A DNA stretch of 64,000 nt from Endothia cerciana (GCA_026119935.1 JALRMH010000016.1:124001-188000), one strand, 5' to 3'; positions 35,440 through 47,268 are shown, counted from the first letter of the stretch. The notes: generated by a model not told the origin, from the sequence alone. Made by a program: numbers and translations.

Positions 35440-36094
35440 ATTGCTCACGGGAGAATACTTGGAGTTTGGTACTTTGTAGCCTCCGGATTGTATTGCTTTC
35501 GTCAGGGTCTCGCGATGGATACCTGAACGTGAGATGGCCCACGACACTACAGTAGTCGATATGCATGCAGACAGTCCCTCCTCCCCCTCAAGGTGAAAGT
35601 TCGACCAGACGCGTCCGCGGGGACTGCTGGCCGCTGCACGTTGAAGCCCTGGAGAAATCTTGGTGAGTAGGCCGTGCTGCTCAAGCCTTCCTGGAACACG
35701 CGCAGAAAAATAGGCCGACAGGCAGCAGTGTCATCTCATCTCACCACATCACGAAGTTGTGTGCATGTAATTTACTCGGCCTTTGGCTCAGCCTCGCATT
35801 TGATATAGGTCAAATGGCTTGGGGGACAAGGAGACTCCCTGAAGCCGCAAAATGATGCGTGCCCACAGCAAACCGGTCGGGAATTAAGGTTGGCGATGAT
35901 GTCATCCTAGGCCCATCCCGGCCACTTCCAATTGCCAAGAAGAGAGAACCACCATGAAATCAAATCCACAACCATTCCAACCCCTTCATCCTAAAGACAG
36001 TCCCTCTTGATTCTTCTTAGATCTCAAACTCCTGTTCAAACAAACCATTGCACTTATCGCCGCCGACCGAAACAAACAAGCAGAGGAACCAAGA
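35440..36094. other. intergenic, no gene seen
   Basis: About 650 bp, forming the probable promoter and leader of the small Cys-rich protein gene. Confidence 0.5.
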
Positions 36095-36427
36095 ATGTCT
36101 CCGGCCGAGTCCTCAGCCCACAACGTCCCCGCCATCATGGTCAACGGCCAGGCGCTTCCCAGCCTGCCGGAGAGTGTCCATGCAAACCAGCCCAAGGGCG
36201 TGGAGCCCATGAGTGCGTGGCTCTGATACCATCTGCCCCCCCCCCCCCCATCTTGTAGCTCATCTGGGAGGCGCGCTTGCTGATATTGTGTCTCTCGAAC
36301 AGACCCCGAGCGACCTCACCTCAAGGACAACACCGACCTGCGAGGCGGCCAGCGAAGCGAGATGTGCCCCGGCCGGTTCTGCTTCATTATCCCGTGTCCG
36401 CTACCCTGCGACTTCTGCATCTGCTAA
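36095..36427 (+). CDS. small protein with a Cys-rich hydrophobic C-terminus
   Basis: Two exons, 36095-36212 and 36303-36427, give 80 residues; the 90-nt intron (GTGCGT...ACAG) holds a 14-nt C run. Spliced, the first 60 residues are hydrophilic (SPAESSAHNVPAIMV...NPERPHLKDNTDLRGGQRSEM). The last 20 form a compact block, CPGRFCFIIPCPLPCDFCIC, with six Cys alternating with Pro and aromatic or aliphatic residues. Such C-terminal CxxxFCFxxPCPxPCDxC blocks recur, as far as I remember, in uncharacterised small proteins of filamentous ascomycetes. There is no signal peptide, so the Cys block is probably intracellular: a candidate for lipidation, membrane attachment or metal binding. Too short for standard ORF calling. 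The splice junction restores a frame ending exactly after the Cys block, which supports the model. Confidence 0.75.
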
Positions 36428-36673
36428 GGTGGAGAGACGGCTTGCATACGAGAGAAGAAAAGAAGAGGTGGGCTGGCATGGCGTTTCGGAATAGCGATGG
36501 GACGGTTGCATGTCTTGACTTTCCTCGCACTATATTGGAGAACACACCTCGGGGCAGAGGGTAGAGAAGGGACTACACCCAGGAATAGAAATTGAACATT
36601 TCCAGGCATCCGGACTGTATGATCCGCACGCCCGAGCCATGATTCGCATTGCCTAGCATGACGTACTCGCGTA

Positions 36674-38053
36674 TCACAGCTTGAAGTCAGCGTTGGACTT
36701 CTCCCAGCCCTTGGTCGTCGCCTCCATCCCGGCCATCGTTTCAGCAAGCTTGGCCTTCAGACTCCGTGATCTATCCGTGCAGAGCTCGTAGATTGTCGCG
36801 AGGTTGAAGAGCAGCGTGTGCGAGGAGTAGCCGCCCTGGACCAAGCCCTCCAGAACTATCCTGCCCTAAGGAGCCGTCAGCGCATCTCAAGGGCGCGGTC
36901 TCGTAGGTATCGTACTTACCTCATCCATCTTGCCCGTGTACAGGAGGCAGACAGCCAGGTTCACGGCGACCATCTCGTCTCCGGCTGTCTCCTCCATGAG
37001 GTCCTTCCACGCGGCAAGGGCAGCGTCGTACTTGCCGTCCGCCATGTCGCAGAGCGCAGAGACGATCTTGTCTCCAGGCTCGCCCTGCCCGATGCACTGC
37101 CTCGCGGCGCCGGTGTCGCCTAGCTGCAGCCACAGCAGCGCCTTCGACATGGCCGACTTCCCATCGCCCCGATCCCGCAACGACGCGAGGTGGGCCGCGG
37201 CGCCCGGGAGGTCGTCCATCTCGACCAGCGCGCCCGCGACCTTGATCCCCAGGTCCACCAGCCGGTCCTTCCAGGCCTCGCTCGCCGAGTCGTCATGCGC
37301 GGCCATCGCCCCCGCGATCCTCCCCCGCGCCTCCCTCGCCAGGTCGTAGTAGCTCATGATGGCCCGCCGGGGGTCGCCGAACCCCATGGCCTGCAGGCGC
37401 ACGGCGAGCAGGCGCAGGTCCCATGGCATGAGGTGCGCGCCCGAGATCTCGTCGACGTAGAGCGCGCTGTTGATGTCCTCTAGGGCGCGCGCCTCCTGGG
37501 CGGCGGTCTGCGTGGCGTCGATCAGCGTCAGGCACGACAGGCGCGTGTACAGCAGGTCGAAGATGCGCGCGTGGTCCGTCGGTGCGGGTGCGGGGGCACC
37601 GTCGGGCCCGGTACCCGTGAGCACATGGACGGCTGCGATGGCGGCCGCGCGGAAGTGGCCCTGCGCGAGGAGGTCCGGGACGGGCGTGCCGGGGCCCGGC
37701 TGCTTGGACGAGCTGCGGAAGACGGCGGGGATGGTCTGGGCGTTGAGGGGGTGGTAGATCTCGGGTTTGAGGAGGTATGCGAAGTCCTTTGGCGGGGCCA
37801 GGGGAGGGCGCCCGGGTGCTGGCGGGCGGGGAGACTGCCGTGGCCGGTCTGCCGAGACACGCGGGCTGCCTTGTTGTGAGAGCGGCCGTATGGGAACGAG
37901 ACGATTGTGCTGAGGCGAGAGCGGGGAGGCCAAGGGGTCGCTGAAGCTGGTGCTCAGCACTTAAAGCATATTGAGACAACGTGATGGGACGTACTCGTCT
38001 ATGTCCAGAGGACCCTTCGTCGAGGATCTCGGACGAGCGGCTGCAGGTAACAT
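36674..38053 (-). CDS. TRAPP-complex subunit, TRAPPC12-like (TPR-type helical repeats)
   Basis: Exons 37995-38053, 36920-37940 and 36674-36865 give 423 residues; both introns are 54 nt. The first exon was deduced: no ATG starts the main frame, but a GTACGT donor joins MLPAAARPRSSTKGPLDID to DDPLASPLSP, the expected opening. Conserved blocks: FAYLLKPEIYHPLNAQTIPAVF, then helical pairs such as DIPGAAAHLASL-like DLPGAAAHLAS, AMSKALLWLQLGDTGAAR, MVAVNLAVCLLYTGKMDE, and the closing HTLLFNLATIYELCTD. This is the C-terminal TPR-like domain of TRAPPC12-type subunits, which in filamentous fungi belong to TRAPP tethering complexes at the Golgi. The Pro-rich N-terminus is short compared with animal TRAPPC12. 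Confidence 0.8.
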
Positions 38054-38993
38054 TAGCCAGGCTCACTCGGTCTAGGAATCTCCGGTATGTGAGGATGGTG
38101 TTGAAGACAGCCGAGGGTGTCGCCATCAGACGCCTCTTCTTCTGGGTCTTCAACGACAACATGTTGCAAAACTGGGATACATACGCCTCGCCGATGACGA
38201 CTTATTCCGCACATGTCCTTGTGCTGACGAGTTCTGTGTTTGCTCCATTAGAGAGGTCTGGTTGTTGAAGTGTATGCGTGCCTGGCAGCCTGTCAGCGCC
38301 CAGCGTCCAAGCTGTTGTCGGAGCAGCTCACAGACACCAGGTGGTCAGCAGCTGCGAGCAGCTGCAGGGCCACCAACCGCCCCCCAACAGCCCGCCCTGG
38401 AGCACCCACCTCAAAAGGGGGGGGGGGGGGGACAATGGTGATAAAAGGTAGAAGGGAGAGAGAAAATATGATGCTCTAGCTAAGCAGGAGAAGGAATATT
38501 TATGTACCCATAAAAAAAAAAGGGTTGCAACCATAATTGTTTGACATCAGGCTATTATTATATACTGAAACCCGGTCTACAAAATGATGGCTCTGTTCAT
38601 GCACACAAATCCATCATCATGATATATCCGCACCAGTCCAACGATCTCATACGTATAACTCATTGCTATACATGAATAATTACAGACCTCTCAGGCTTCC
38701 TTTTATTCTGGACTTGGTCCTCGGACCAAAGGTAGACTCTAGGATCTCCTTCCTTCCCCTTGCTTATACAACGACTTCCCTCCTTCTACGTCAAATTCCC
38801 CTCTTCTTACGACTACCTCCCCATTGGATGATACCTAGGTAGCTTTTGAACTAGACTCTGGAATAATAGCAACACTAACGTCCCCTTCCAGCTTTCAAAT
38901 TCGACAACCCTCCCAGCCGAGAAATCGTGTGTGTGTGTGTGTGTAAGATTCTGGCGTAATTTCATGACGTCCTCACGGGGGGTTGTGTCCTGT
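38054..38993. other. intergenic, no gene seen
   Basis: Carries a 15-nt G run at 38417-38431, an A run near 38512-38521 and a (GT)n microsatellite at about 38927-38944. No gene recognised. Confidence 0.5.
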
Positions 38994-39311
38994 TCATCTA
39001 TTGCCGTTGTCCTCCTGTCGTAGCCCCAGCTCCGTGTCTTGTTCCGCCTCTGTCCCAGAAGCTGCGAGGAGGTCGAGTAGGTCGAGTAGGGCGATCCGCT
39101 CCGAGATGACAATGTATATGCCGAGGATGACCAAAACGTGGATTATGAGTGGCCAGAAGAGGAATTCCATTGCATATAAGATCGGCACAGTGGAATTTCG
39201 CCATAGTTCCCGGCCGTTACTGAAAGCTGGCCAGCGCTGGCAGATTAGGGGCGAAAGGGTGTGGTTGGCGTGGAGGAATCCAAAGGCATAGACGAATCCT
39301 GCTAGACACAT
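38994..39311 (-). CDS. possible small membrane protein
   Basis: An open frame of 105 codons on the minus strand. It has a weak hydrophobic stretch at the start (LAGFVYAFGFL), a loop with a glycosylation-like NHT and NST, and one strong membrane segment, AMEFLFWPLIIHVLVILGI, followed by an acidic cytosolic-type tail. The layout and the FWP motif in the second helix match the gene at 40229-40852, which supports its being real, but the first exon may be incomplete because a stop lies just upstream of the ATG. Function unknown; low confidence. Confidence 0.4.
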   Translation of the reverse strand: MCLAGFVYAFGFLHANHTLSPLICQRWPAFSNGRELWRNSTVPILYAMEFLFWPLIIHVLVILGIYIVISERIALLDLLDLLAASGTEAEQDTELGLRQEDNGNR

Positions 39312-40228
39312 AGAAAAGTGATATGGTGGTAGTCATCTTGCTATAACCATGGATGCAGCTGATCGTGTTGTGGTATGAGTATAATAGAAACTGAATATGT
39401 TCGCGTTTGGAGTTTTGACATCAAGTCAGAAACACTAAGGTTCAGACACTCAGATCTGCTCTTGTACCCCGGGCATTGGCCTGAAGAATCATCGTGTACG
39501 AAGAGTTAGTATACGCACGAGCCTTGGTAGACCAGTTGACTAGTTCTTGAAGGGGTCATGACTTCCCTCTTCCTCTTTGTTTTTTTGCGACGAAGCCGGT
39601 CATGAAGTGAGGAACTAGCTCAGCTCAGATCATCGCTGAGCCTATTTTGTAGGACCCGAAGCTCATATATGTAAAGAATAAGAGAGAGAGAGAGAGAGAG
39701 AGAGAAGTGGGTTGTTTTCAAAACTGTCAAAGTAATGTCCTCAATTGTTACTTGTCGCCAGACTAGGCGTCCTGCGCTACTTGGTCGGTGTCTGTAGGAC
39801 TCTTCGTGGATGAATATTGGACGACGACATGAGCCCCGACGGCTGTAGATCCTCGTGGCTGCCGAGTGTCTTCTGGGCCAATGCGTGGCTTGTGCCTCTA
39901 TTGCCAGTGGTATTGGCCCTACCCGCCCTACCATGTCCATTCATCGCTCTCGCTGGAGAGGTTGAATGTCGTGGGGTCATCATCCGCTGGGGCAGCCGCA
40001 CGAGGCATGTGAAAGAACGGGCCGACAAGTTGACCGCATCAGACTGGACGATACTAGGCTGTTGATACCTCGATGATTGATGCACCGCAGTCATCGCATT
40101 GCTAAAAGTTCAGGTTGATTGGATTTTATATCTTTTTTTTATATAGCTTGCCTGTTCCCATAAACGCCCGTGGTCGGTCCGTACAGCTGCCATATGGTTC
40201 GTGAGCCCTTTGTCGGCCCGAGCACCGC
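39312..40228. other. intergenic with a GA microsatellite
   Basis: No convincing gene. Antiparallel ORFs around 39780-40090 have no family resemblance. The (AG)12 tract is listed separately. Confidence 0.5.
39681..39705. repeat. (AG)12 microsatellite
   Basis: Perfect dinucleotide tract in intergenic DNA. Confidence 0.95.
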
Positions 40229-40852
40229 CTAGAAAGCAGCCGGTTGTGTTGGTTGGTATGGCATGGGTCGCAGATCGCGGTGAGCATTGCCGAACAGGAC
40301 CTGCGCCGTGTTCGAGCGGGGTGGTGACGACGTTTCTTCGCAGCTCGAGCGCGGACTTTCGTCGCTCAAATCATCCAGCGCGATGCCGCCGTCCACGCCG
40401 ATATGGTTCTCTTCGTCGGCGTGCAGCAGTGCGTATGCCTCCTCCTTGTGGTGGATCTGCCTCATGGGGAGGCTTCTGCTGTGCTCAAGTGCCATTCCGC
40501 ATAATGCGTCCGCTTGCCTTGCTATCAGGACGCAAAGCGTGATCGGCCAGAAGATGGAGACGACAACGAAGACGACAGGACATAAGGGCTATGGAGCCGG
40601 GTGTTAGCAACCATGTCTCATTCTTTATCTTTGGTGAGGTGCCAGACAGACGGCACCGGACCATGTGGTCCGGAGCTCAAGGGAACGTACTATTAGGCAT
40701 GTATCGCGGCGCAAGGCGTCAGGCACCCAAGTAGCCTCACCCCCTCCGTCCGGAAGCGTATAGATGCTCCAACATAATACCAATGTGAATCCGAGAAACC
40801 AGAATACCGCGAGTGCAACTGTACATCTCATAGAGTCTCCGGGGAGCATCAT
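40229..40852 (-). CDS. small two-helix membrane protein, unknown
   Basis: Exons 40691-40852 and 40229-40588 joined by a 102-nt intron (GTACGT...TGCTAACAC...TAG) give 173 residues. Exon 1 carries a first helix (VALAVFWFLGFTLVLCW) and a hydrophilic loop. Exon 2 opens with a second helix (VVFVVVSIFWPITLCVLIA) and continues as an acidic soluble tail of about 100 residues. Splicing places the second helix in frame with the first, and the intron has a textbook branch site, which argues for a real gene. No family is recognised. Compare the frame at 38994-39311, which has the same FWP-containing helix. Probably sits in a cell membrane with the tail on one side. Confidence 0.6.
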
Positions 40853-43470
40853 CTTGGTGGTGATGTTTCGTAATGAAGGATGGCCGGGCTAGAGGGTTGA
40901 ATCTGGGATCAAGATCTGAGCATCCATATGGGTGATATAGGGTCGAAAGCTTGGCTGTATTGATGGCTCGGCGGGGTCAATTTCGGGTCCCTATGAGCTG
41001 TGCCCGCCTGGGGAAAGGGGGCCTCAGAAACGCAACAGAACAACAAAAGATTGCTATATGTATCTAGCGTGATGACGGCCGGTGGGTTCGGTCGGCGGGG
41101 CCCTGCGATGTTATGAGCACGTCCGACATAATAATTACTATGGTACATTTAAGACTCCACATCATGCGTCTGACGCGCGATGGCCTCTGCCTTTTGAGTC
41201 TGCCCGACATGTCCTTTGCAAGGGACACAGCGCCCTCGAGGGGCCTGGTCAGGCCTCGGTGCTTCGTTGGCCGTGGCAGTGTAGACTCTTCGAACGGCCC
41301 ATCGAGGGCCGCAGGACCGGCCGCGCGGCGACTCTCCTCAGCGGCCCATGGCTCCTTTCGTGGCCCCCAGGGGAGGCCCTGGCGGTCTTCGCTGCAGCGG
41401 GAGATCAACATGGCTGGCATTTGACATGCCGGCAGTTTCAGTAGTGCGATAACTATTCTCGGCCTCGTGCCAATCGGATTGTTGCAGAGGGTGGTAAGGG
41501 TTTCTTTCCAAACACGTCAAGGGTATTCTGGAAAGCCCGTAGAACACTCATTTCGCCGGGGCCCTGGACTGCGGATCGGCTAAAAGAGGGGGGTCTGGGT
41601 ACGTTTGAAATGGGGTTGATCCCTCCAAGATTCTCAATTGCCCCGTGGGGCCCAGGGCCTCGCTATGCCTCAGTGTGCACCGGGCCAGGCCTGCGGCGGC
41701 GTTGTTGGTTGAGCGATTTAGGTATGACATTTATTTGATTGCGTTGGTATCAGATGCCTGATAGAGGTACGTGGAAGGGGCTCGGTGGTTTGTGGATTTT
41801 CCGGAATACGACCAGCACCGGACGGGACCTGGGAAGAGTGGGCCTTCCGGACCATCCCCCTATATACAAAGGCTGACCGCCATCTCTCTTGTGAAGGGTA
41901 AAGGGGGAAATATGGAACCTGTCGGCTACATGGTAGATTGCAGTGGACTGTGACAAAGTAGGCGACGAAGTAGGGGCTTGTCAGGTGACAGCTCCTGGCC
42001 AGACAGGCTCAGAGGAAAGGACAGGTATGTACGGGCATCAGACAAAAAGTCGTCCGGAAGAGAAATCGACACTTACCCCTCCGTGTTGTTAAACCCGTGC
42101 AAGTCCCGTGCGTCTGCTGTGTCTGTTGGCTGACGGGAGATATCTGCTGCAGCTCACCTCCTCCGGCACCGCTTATTGTGGGAAACGGCTTACGACTCAG
42201 GTGGGCATGTGCGAGGCCTGGTTATTTATGAACGATGGCATCGGGCATCGGTCGGCCACGGGCAACACGTAAGACTCACTGATACTGGCCAAGTTAAAAG
42301 GTAAGCATAGTTGGGTGCTTTCCGGGTCTTCTACTCGTATAAGTCGGTGATGATTCCACGACCACCTGGTCTGAACTCATGGGAGACCGCCCCCCTCACA
42401 GCGGGGTGGACAGGAGCAAAAGGAAAAGGTTACTCCCACAAAGCTTTTCAATGCCAAGCGCACTTCGTATCCTCCGTATAATCACTTACCCTGTAACATG
42501 TCGTTGTATATGTCCTTTATGCATTGGTGTTTCGTTGACGAACAGTCCCGGTGTTCGGCCGGGCGCCGGGCAACAACCTTGGAAGTGCTCCCGTCGTCGC
42601 GTCTGGGTAACGAAGAGCCCAGCATGAGTGCCAGACAGGGCATTGCTTGTCTTTTGCGAGCCGTGGCACATCCAGCGGGGCCGAGGTCTCCATCTTGAGA
42701 TCCACCCCTCTCGCGTTTGGTCTCTTGTGAAGGCGACCTGACAGCCTCTGCAAGCACCGCCCACAGCCTTGCAGAGTCCAAGCCACCCCCTACACTTCGC
42801 TTCTTCTTCTCTCACCCGCGCACGAGCTACGAGAATACACGTGATCAGGATGATTGATCGACAGTCTCACAACATCTTGGTTGCATGTCCGTTGCTATCG
42901 GTGTCCTGCACATAGCTGGTGGGTCATGACCGGCCAAAACCAAGTTCCTATCTCGGAGTATCAAGACTGAAGTATTCCTGGATCCGCACGAGATTGACCA
43001 GGTGTACACAAGCTGACCGGTGATTATTCATACTCGAGCTCGCAACAAGCAAGGCACTCGGCCTCATTATCTCTAGTTGTTACCGCCATCAGGTTCACGA
43101 CCCGCAGCTTTTCGTTGGTCATGGCTGTGACCCTGAGGTTGGCGGAGCGGGGACATCAGCCCTGGGGAAAGGTTTGTCGGCGGGGGGATGGTAGATGCGG
43201 ACATGAAGATGGACTGACAGCCTGGCCTGCGTTGACGATTATCAGAGACGGATATCAAGACAGAAAGAATCATTTCTTTTCGAACGGGAGCGATGTGGCA
43301 GTTCTTGACGACAGCCTCCCTGAGGTGTATGAGCCTCCCCCGTACACCATGTCAGCCCTCGAGCCCGTATGGGAGCACTGATGAAGTCCAATGACGCCCA
43401 CAACACCCTTGGGCCAACCCAGGCTCTCTGCATCCCCTCGCCCCCTAGCCTGCCCTGCGTCGTCACAAGC
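40853..43470. other. long intergenic region, no supported gene
   Basis: About 2.6 kb. Several overlapping ORFs of 60-120 codons on both strands (for example around 41060-41550 and 42480-42815) but no family resemblance, splice-supported model or repeat structure. Confidence 0.5.
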
Positions 43471-44457
43471 TCAGCCGTTCCTCGGGAAGAGGGGCTCGAG
43501 CTTCACAAAGTTCTCCTGGTAGCCCAGGGCCTTCTTCCCCGTCAGCCTCTCCACCGTGTCGTGCACCTCCTCCATGTACCCGTCCCTGACCATCTGCCCG
43601 CAGCACAGCAGGTCGTCCTGGCACAGCTTGAGCGGCAGGTCGCTCTCGAGCGCCGCCAGGGCGTCGGTGCCCATCCCCCGCGCGGCCCACCACGCCCGCA
43701 GCTCCTCGTCCCCGACCTCCACGAACTCGGCCCTGTACCCGGACCTGCCGTTCATGTACTCGAACACCTCGCGGTCCGTGACCGCCGCGGGCCCGCTGAC
43801 GTAGTACGCGCGGTCCGGCCCCCCCCGGCCGAGCAGCAGCGCCGCGAACACGCGGCCGCAGTCCTCCCGCGCGACGTACGCGGCCCGCCGCCCACCGCTG
43901 TTGTTCAGCCAGCGGTCCCCGCAGAACTTCCAGGCGCGCGCGAAGAGGGCCGGGGTGTTGTCCTGGTACAGGTAGTTGCGCTGGACGTTCCACGACAGGC
44001 CGGACGCGCGGATCAGCCGCTCCGTGAGCGCGTGGTCCTGCGGGAGGAAGGGCAGCTCCCGCCGCACGTCGAGGACCAGGGCCGCGGCGCCGCCCTCGAC
44101 GGCGGGCTCCACGCCCACGAAGGACGTGTACAGCACGCGCCGCACGCCGGCGGCCTTGGCGGCCGCCAGTACGTTGGCGGCCTGCGCCGGGCGGTGGAAG
44201 ATGGCCCAGGTGGAGACCCAGGCGACGGCCTCGGCGCCCTGGAAGGCGGCCCGGAGGGAGCCGACGTCGTCGTACGAGGCCTCTACGACCTCGACCCCCT
44301 GGCTGCGCCAGAGGTCGGCCCTGCCGGCGGGGAGCCTGGAGAGGGAGGTGGTGGAGAAGACCAGCTCCTGGCCAGGCTGGCGGATGGAGAGGGCGTAGTC
44401 CGCGGCGACAGAGCTCATGCCGCCGCCGACGCCGGTCAGGACGTATTTCTTGGCCAT
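43471..44457 (-). CDS. NmrA-like NAD(P)-binding oxidoreductase / regulator
   Basis: Single exon, 328 residues from the ATG at 44457; the frame is open 40 codons further up, but KKYVLTGVGGGMSS is the start of the Rossmann fold. The glycine loop is GVGGGMSSVA rather than GATGxxG. Then follow VEVVEASYDDVGSLRAAF and AEAVAWVSTWAI (strand and cofactor edge), RRVLYTSFVGVE, and a C-terminal half with YVSGPAAVTDREVFEYM and VEVGDEELRAWW, as in NmrA/QOR2-type atypical SDRs. Members sense or reduce with NAD(P)H; NmrA itself regulates nitrogen metabolism. Here an enzymatic role is equally likely, since the Tyr-x-x-x-Lys pair is not seen. The gene is very GC-rich in third positions, which opens a long antisense shadow. 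Confidence 0.85.
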   Translation of the reverse strand: MAKKYVLTGVGGGMSSVAADYALSIRQPGQELVFSTTSLSRLPAGRADLWRSQGVEVVEASYDDVGSLRAAFQGAEAVAWVSTWAIFHRPAQAANVLAAAKAAGVRRVLYTSFVGVEPAVEGGAAALVLDVRRELPFLPQDHALTERLIRASGLSWNVQRNYLYQDNTPALFARAWKFCGDRWLNNSGGRRAAYVAREDCGRVFAALLLGRGGPDRAYYVSGPAAVTDREVFEYMNGRSGYRAEFVEVGDEELRAWWAARGMGTDALAALESDLPLKLCQDDLLCCGQMVRDGYMEEVHDTVERLTGKKALGYQENFVKLEPLFPRNG

Positions 44458-45497
44458 CTCGGTGAAGGAACACACAAGGTCAGCGGACGCAGGTGGTTTC
44501 GCGCCCAGGTCTCGTGAACGGAGTAGGGAGTGGTTGAGAGAGGAGGGCGAGGGAAGTCTACAACGGGTGGTCCCCATATAGACGAGGGTTTAATGTCCAG
44601 TTCGCCCATCACGTCATTTTTGCCTTCTCCTCTCTCTATCTCACTCGTCGAGTAGGCCCCGTGGATAGAACCAACGCGGACCCCGCATGGGACGATATCC
44701 ACCATGCCCCCCTTGCTACACCCATCGTCCGGGGGTCTTCTCCGTATGGAAAGGCGGCAGTTGGGGATGTGACCTTGGCGATAAGAGGTCCCCCCCCCCC
44801 CCCGGTGCGCAAGAGCATAATAGATTAAGAGGTTAGTAGGCATCGGGCGAGGGGTTCCATGGTGTAGCGGGCACGCGCGCTTCTTTCCAGCAGACGTCGA
44901 GGTCCGCTTAACGGCGGTGCCCAGGCTCGGAATCCGCATCTCTATCACAGGCGAGGTGGGGACACCTCGCCACAGCGCAAGTGCCGTCCTCGCATGGCCG
45001 TGGCCAGTTCTCGCGCCGGCAAGGTGCGGAGATCGACCACGACGTCCGCGCGTGGGATGCTCCAGGTGCCAAGCTGAGACTTGAGGGGCGCGAGGGGAGC
45101 CCGCCTTACAGAGGTCTGAGGGGGGGGGGGGGGACGATACATTCAACTCATACCTCTTCTTCGTCTGCGGCGCAGGGTGAGTGAGGTCTTTGGAGCACTG
45201 ATGGACAGCCGAGCGTCAAAACAAACTTTAGACATTACTCCTATCTGTGCCATGGTAAGCCATATATACATAAGCACACACCAGGAAAGGGGCGTCACGG
45301 CCCGAGAGCCGCTCTCCTAGGTCCCTGCGCGTCTGCAGGGCCTGTTCACCACCGTCCGGCGGCTCCCAGCGCAGTTACAACAGGCGAACGCCTCAAGGTG
45401 TCGATACCATGAGTCCTGGAGCTCTCGTCCCATTATTGCCCCCCTCCCCCTCCCCCCCCAAGCTGCTTCCCCCCCCACCTCTTCCCTCTCAACGCGC
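44458..45497. other. intergenic, no gene seen
   Basis: About 1 kb with two homopolymers (C14 at 44790-44803, G14 at 45120-45133). Only short frames without support. Confidence 0.5.
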
Positions 45498-46105
45498 TCA
45501 CAGAAACGCGATGCCGGCCCCGGCAGCGGCGAGCCCCAACATCTCCATGCCGAAAGCGGCCGTCTGCCTCGGTGCCCAGGCCTGAGCGGTGCTCCCGCTG
45601 CTCGCGGCAGACGAGGCTGTGCTCCCGCCGGTCGAGCTCGCGCTCGCGGCGGAGCCCGTGGCGGTGGCGGTGGCGGCGGTGGCGGTCCCGGAGGCGGCGG
45701 AGCCCGTGGTGCAGCTCACGACGGTGGGGACGGTGACGCCCTGGGCGGAGCAGATCTGGGTGGCGAAGGCGATGGCGCTCGACTGGTCGGCCTGGTCGCA
45801 GGCGCCGACGAGGCAGCAGGCGATGTTGGAGAGGAAGTCCTGGTTGGAGCAGATGCACTTGGGGTCGGTGCCGCAGCCGGCGTAGGAGCCGCCCGAGAAC
45901 TGCTCGGAGGCGCAGTCTTGCTGTACCGAGGGCGGGGGGACCCGGTCAGTCGGCGGTGGTGGTGGTGAGGCGGCCGTGGCAGGCGGTCGGTTGTGTGGGC
46001 GAGGGTGGGGGGGAAGAGAGGACTTACGGCGCAGGTTGGCAGGCCGGAGAACTGTGCGAGGCCGAGGCCGGCGAGGAGGGCCGGCGAGAACAGGGAGAGC
46101 TGCAT
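45498..46105 (-). CDS. CFEM-domain GPI-anchored surface protein
   Basis: Exons 46028-46105 and 45498-45920 (intron 107 nt) give 166 residues. A signal peptide (MQLSLFSPALLAGLGLA) is followed by the fungal CFEM module: LPTCAQQDC..., CGTDPKCICSNQDF, NIACCLVGACD and QICSAQG, with the characteristic eight-plus Cys pattern and the CxC and CC pairs. An Ala/Ser/Thr/Gly-rich stalk (ATATATGSAASASSTGG) and a hydrophobic tail ending GLAAAGAGIAFL fit GPI attachment. CFEM proteins act at the cell wall, in several fungi in haem/iron capture or host interaction. The spliced junction falls inside the Cys region and restores it, which supports the model. Confidence 0.9.
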
Positions 46106-46211
46106 GTCGGGCCGGGCCAGTTTTCAGGTGCTTGCTGTGGGACCTGTCGAGGTGGTGATGGTCAGGCTGCTGGGCGCTGGGTTATCGTCAGCTGCTGGAA
46201 CAACGATATAA

Positions 46212-46244
46212 GACAGGACAGGACAGGACAGGACAGGACAGGAC
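46212..46244. repeat. GACAG pentanucleotide tandem repeat
   Basis: About six and a half copies upstream of the CFEM gene, probably in its promoter region. Confidence 0.9.
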
Positions 46245-46598
46245 AACAGACGGGCCCGAAGTCAGTAGCGGAGGTCAGAATGATCTGGGTAAACAGCTCG
46301 TCCCGTTCGGGCTCGTGTGAGGAGAACGGGGCCGCGGAATAATACTTAGGCACGCGTGCATGATTCAGCGGTTCTTAGCTTTACTTTTACTATGCACACC
46401 TTTGCCAGTCCTGGGCAAGCCCTGGCGCGTGGCCTCAGACCACAGCAAGGTACACAGTAGGGGTTTGTGCAGGGGTTCATAACTACCCAGTACCTAAGTA
46501 GGTGGTAAAGTAAGGCACGAACCAATGGGGAATAGGAAACGAGGCGAGGGCGGGAAGAGGGATATTCATTCATGCAAGGCCGGGCCTGGTCATCACCG

Positions 46599-46633
46599 AG
46601 GAGAGGAGGAGGAGGACGACGACGACGACGACA
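46599..46633. repeat. GAG/GAC trinucleotide repeat
   Basis: Mixed GAG then GAC units in intergenic DNA, giving spurious acidic or Val/Ser-rich frames. Confidence 0.85.
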
Positions 46634-47268
46634 GCGGGGGACCCAGCCGACCACCCACCCACCCATCCACACACACACATATATATGAATGCGGGGCCAG
46701 GCCGGTACCACGATGGGCCGACGTGGCCCATCGACAGCCTGCTGGCATGAGATGATGGGACCGCCGGGGAGGAGGAACAGCCGAGGAGGAGCTGGGACCG
46801 CACCGTGATAGAAGCACAACAGAACAAAAACAACCTTATCCGGGAGGCCCACTGGGGTGCGATGCCAGGGCCTACCCAGCAGCCGTCCGGCCCTGGGGTC
46901 CCACTCATTAAACTTAGCTACAAGAGTACGAGGGCTTAAACCACGCCATGGCCGAGCTTCAGCCCTCCTCGGCTCCCGGGTGATGGCGTGGACGAATATC
47001 TGGGCACGGTGCCTGTCAGGCCACAAAGCGGCGCAGTATACCATGTAAGCCCTGAACTGAACTATGGAAAAGAAAAAAAACCGACCAGTGGGAACATCAC
47101 CCAGGGCGCCGTCAGGGGAGCTGCTGTAGCTTTCCCCAGCTTACAGTTACAGTGGGATCCGGGGCCTGGCCCCACCTGCCCGCAGTGCCGTTAGCCCACC
47201 TCGGTGGCCCAATCTGTGCCGTCGCAGCGGGTGATCATTGCACCATGACGGCATGATGCATAGTGCAT

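Noticed and set aside
43369..44517. 382-codon plus-strand ORF over the NmrA gene
   Set aside because: Antisense shadow caused by high GC at third positions.
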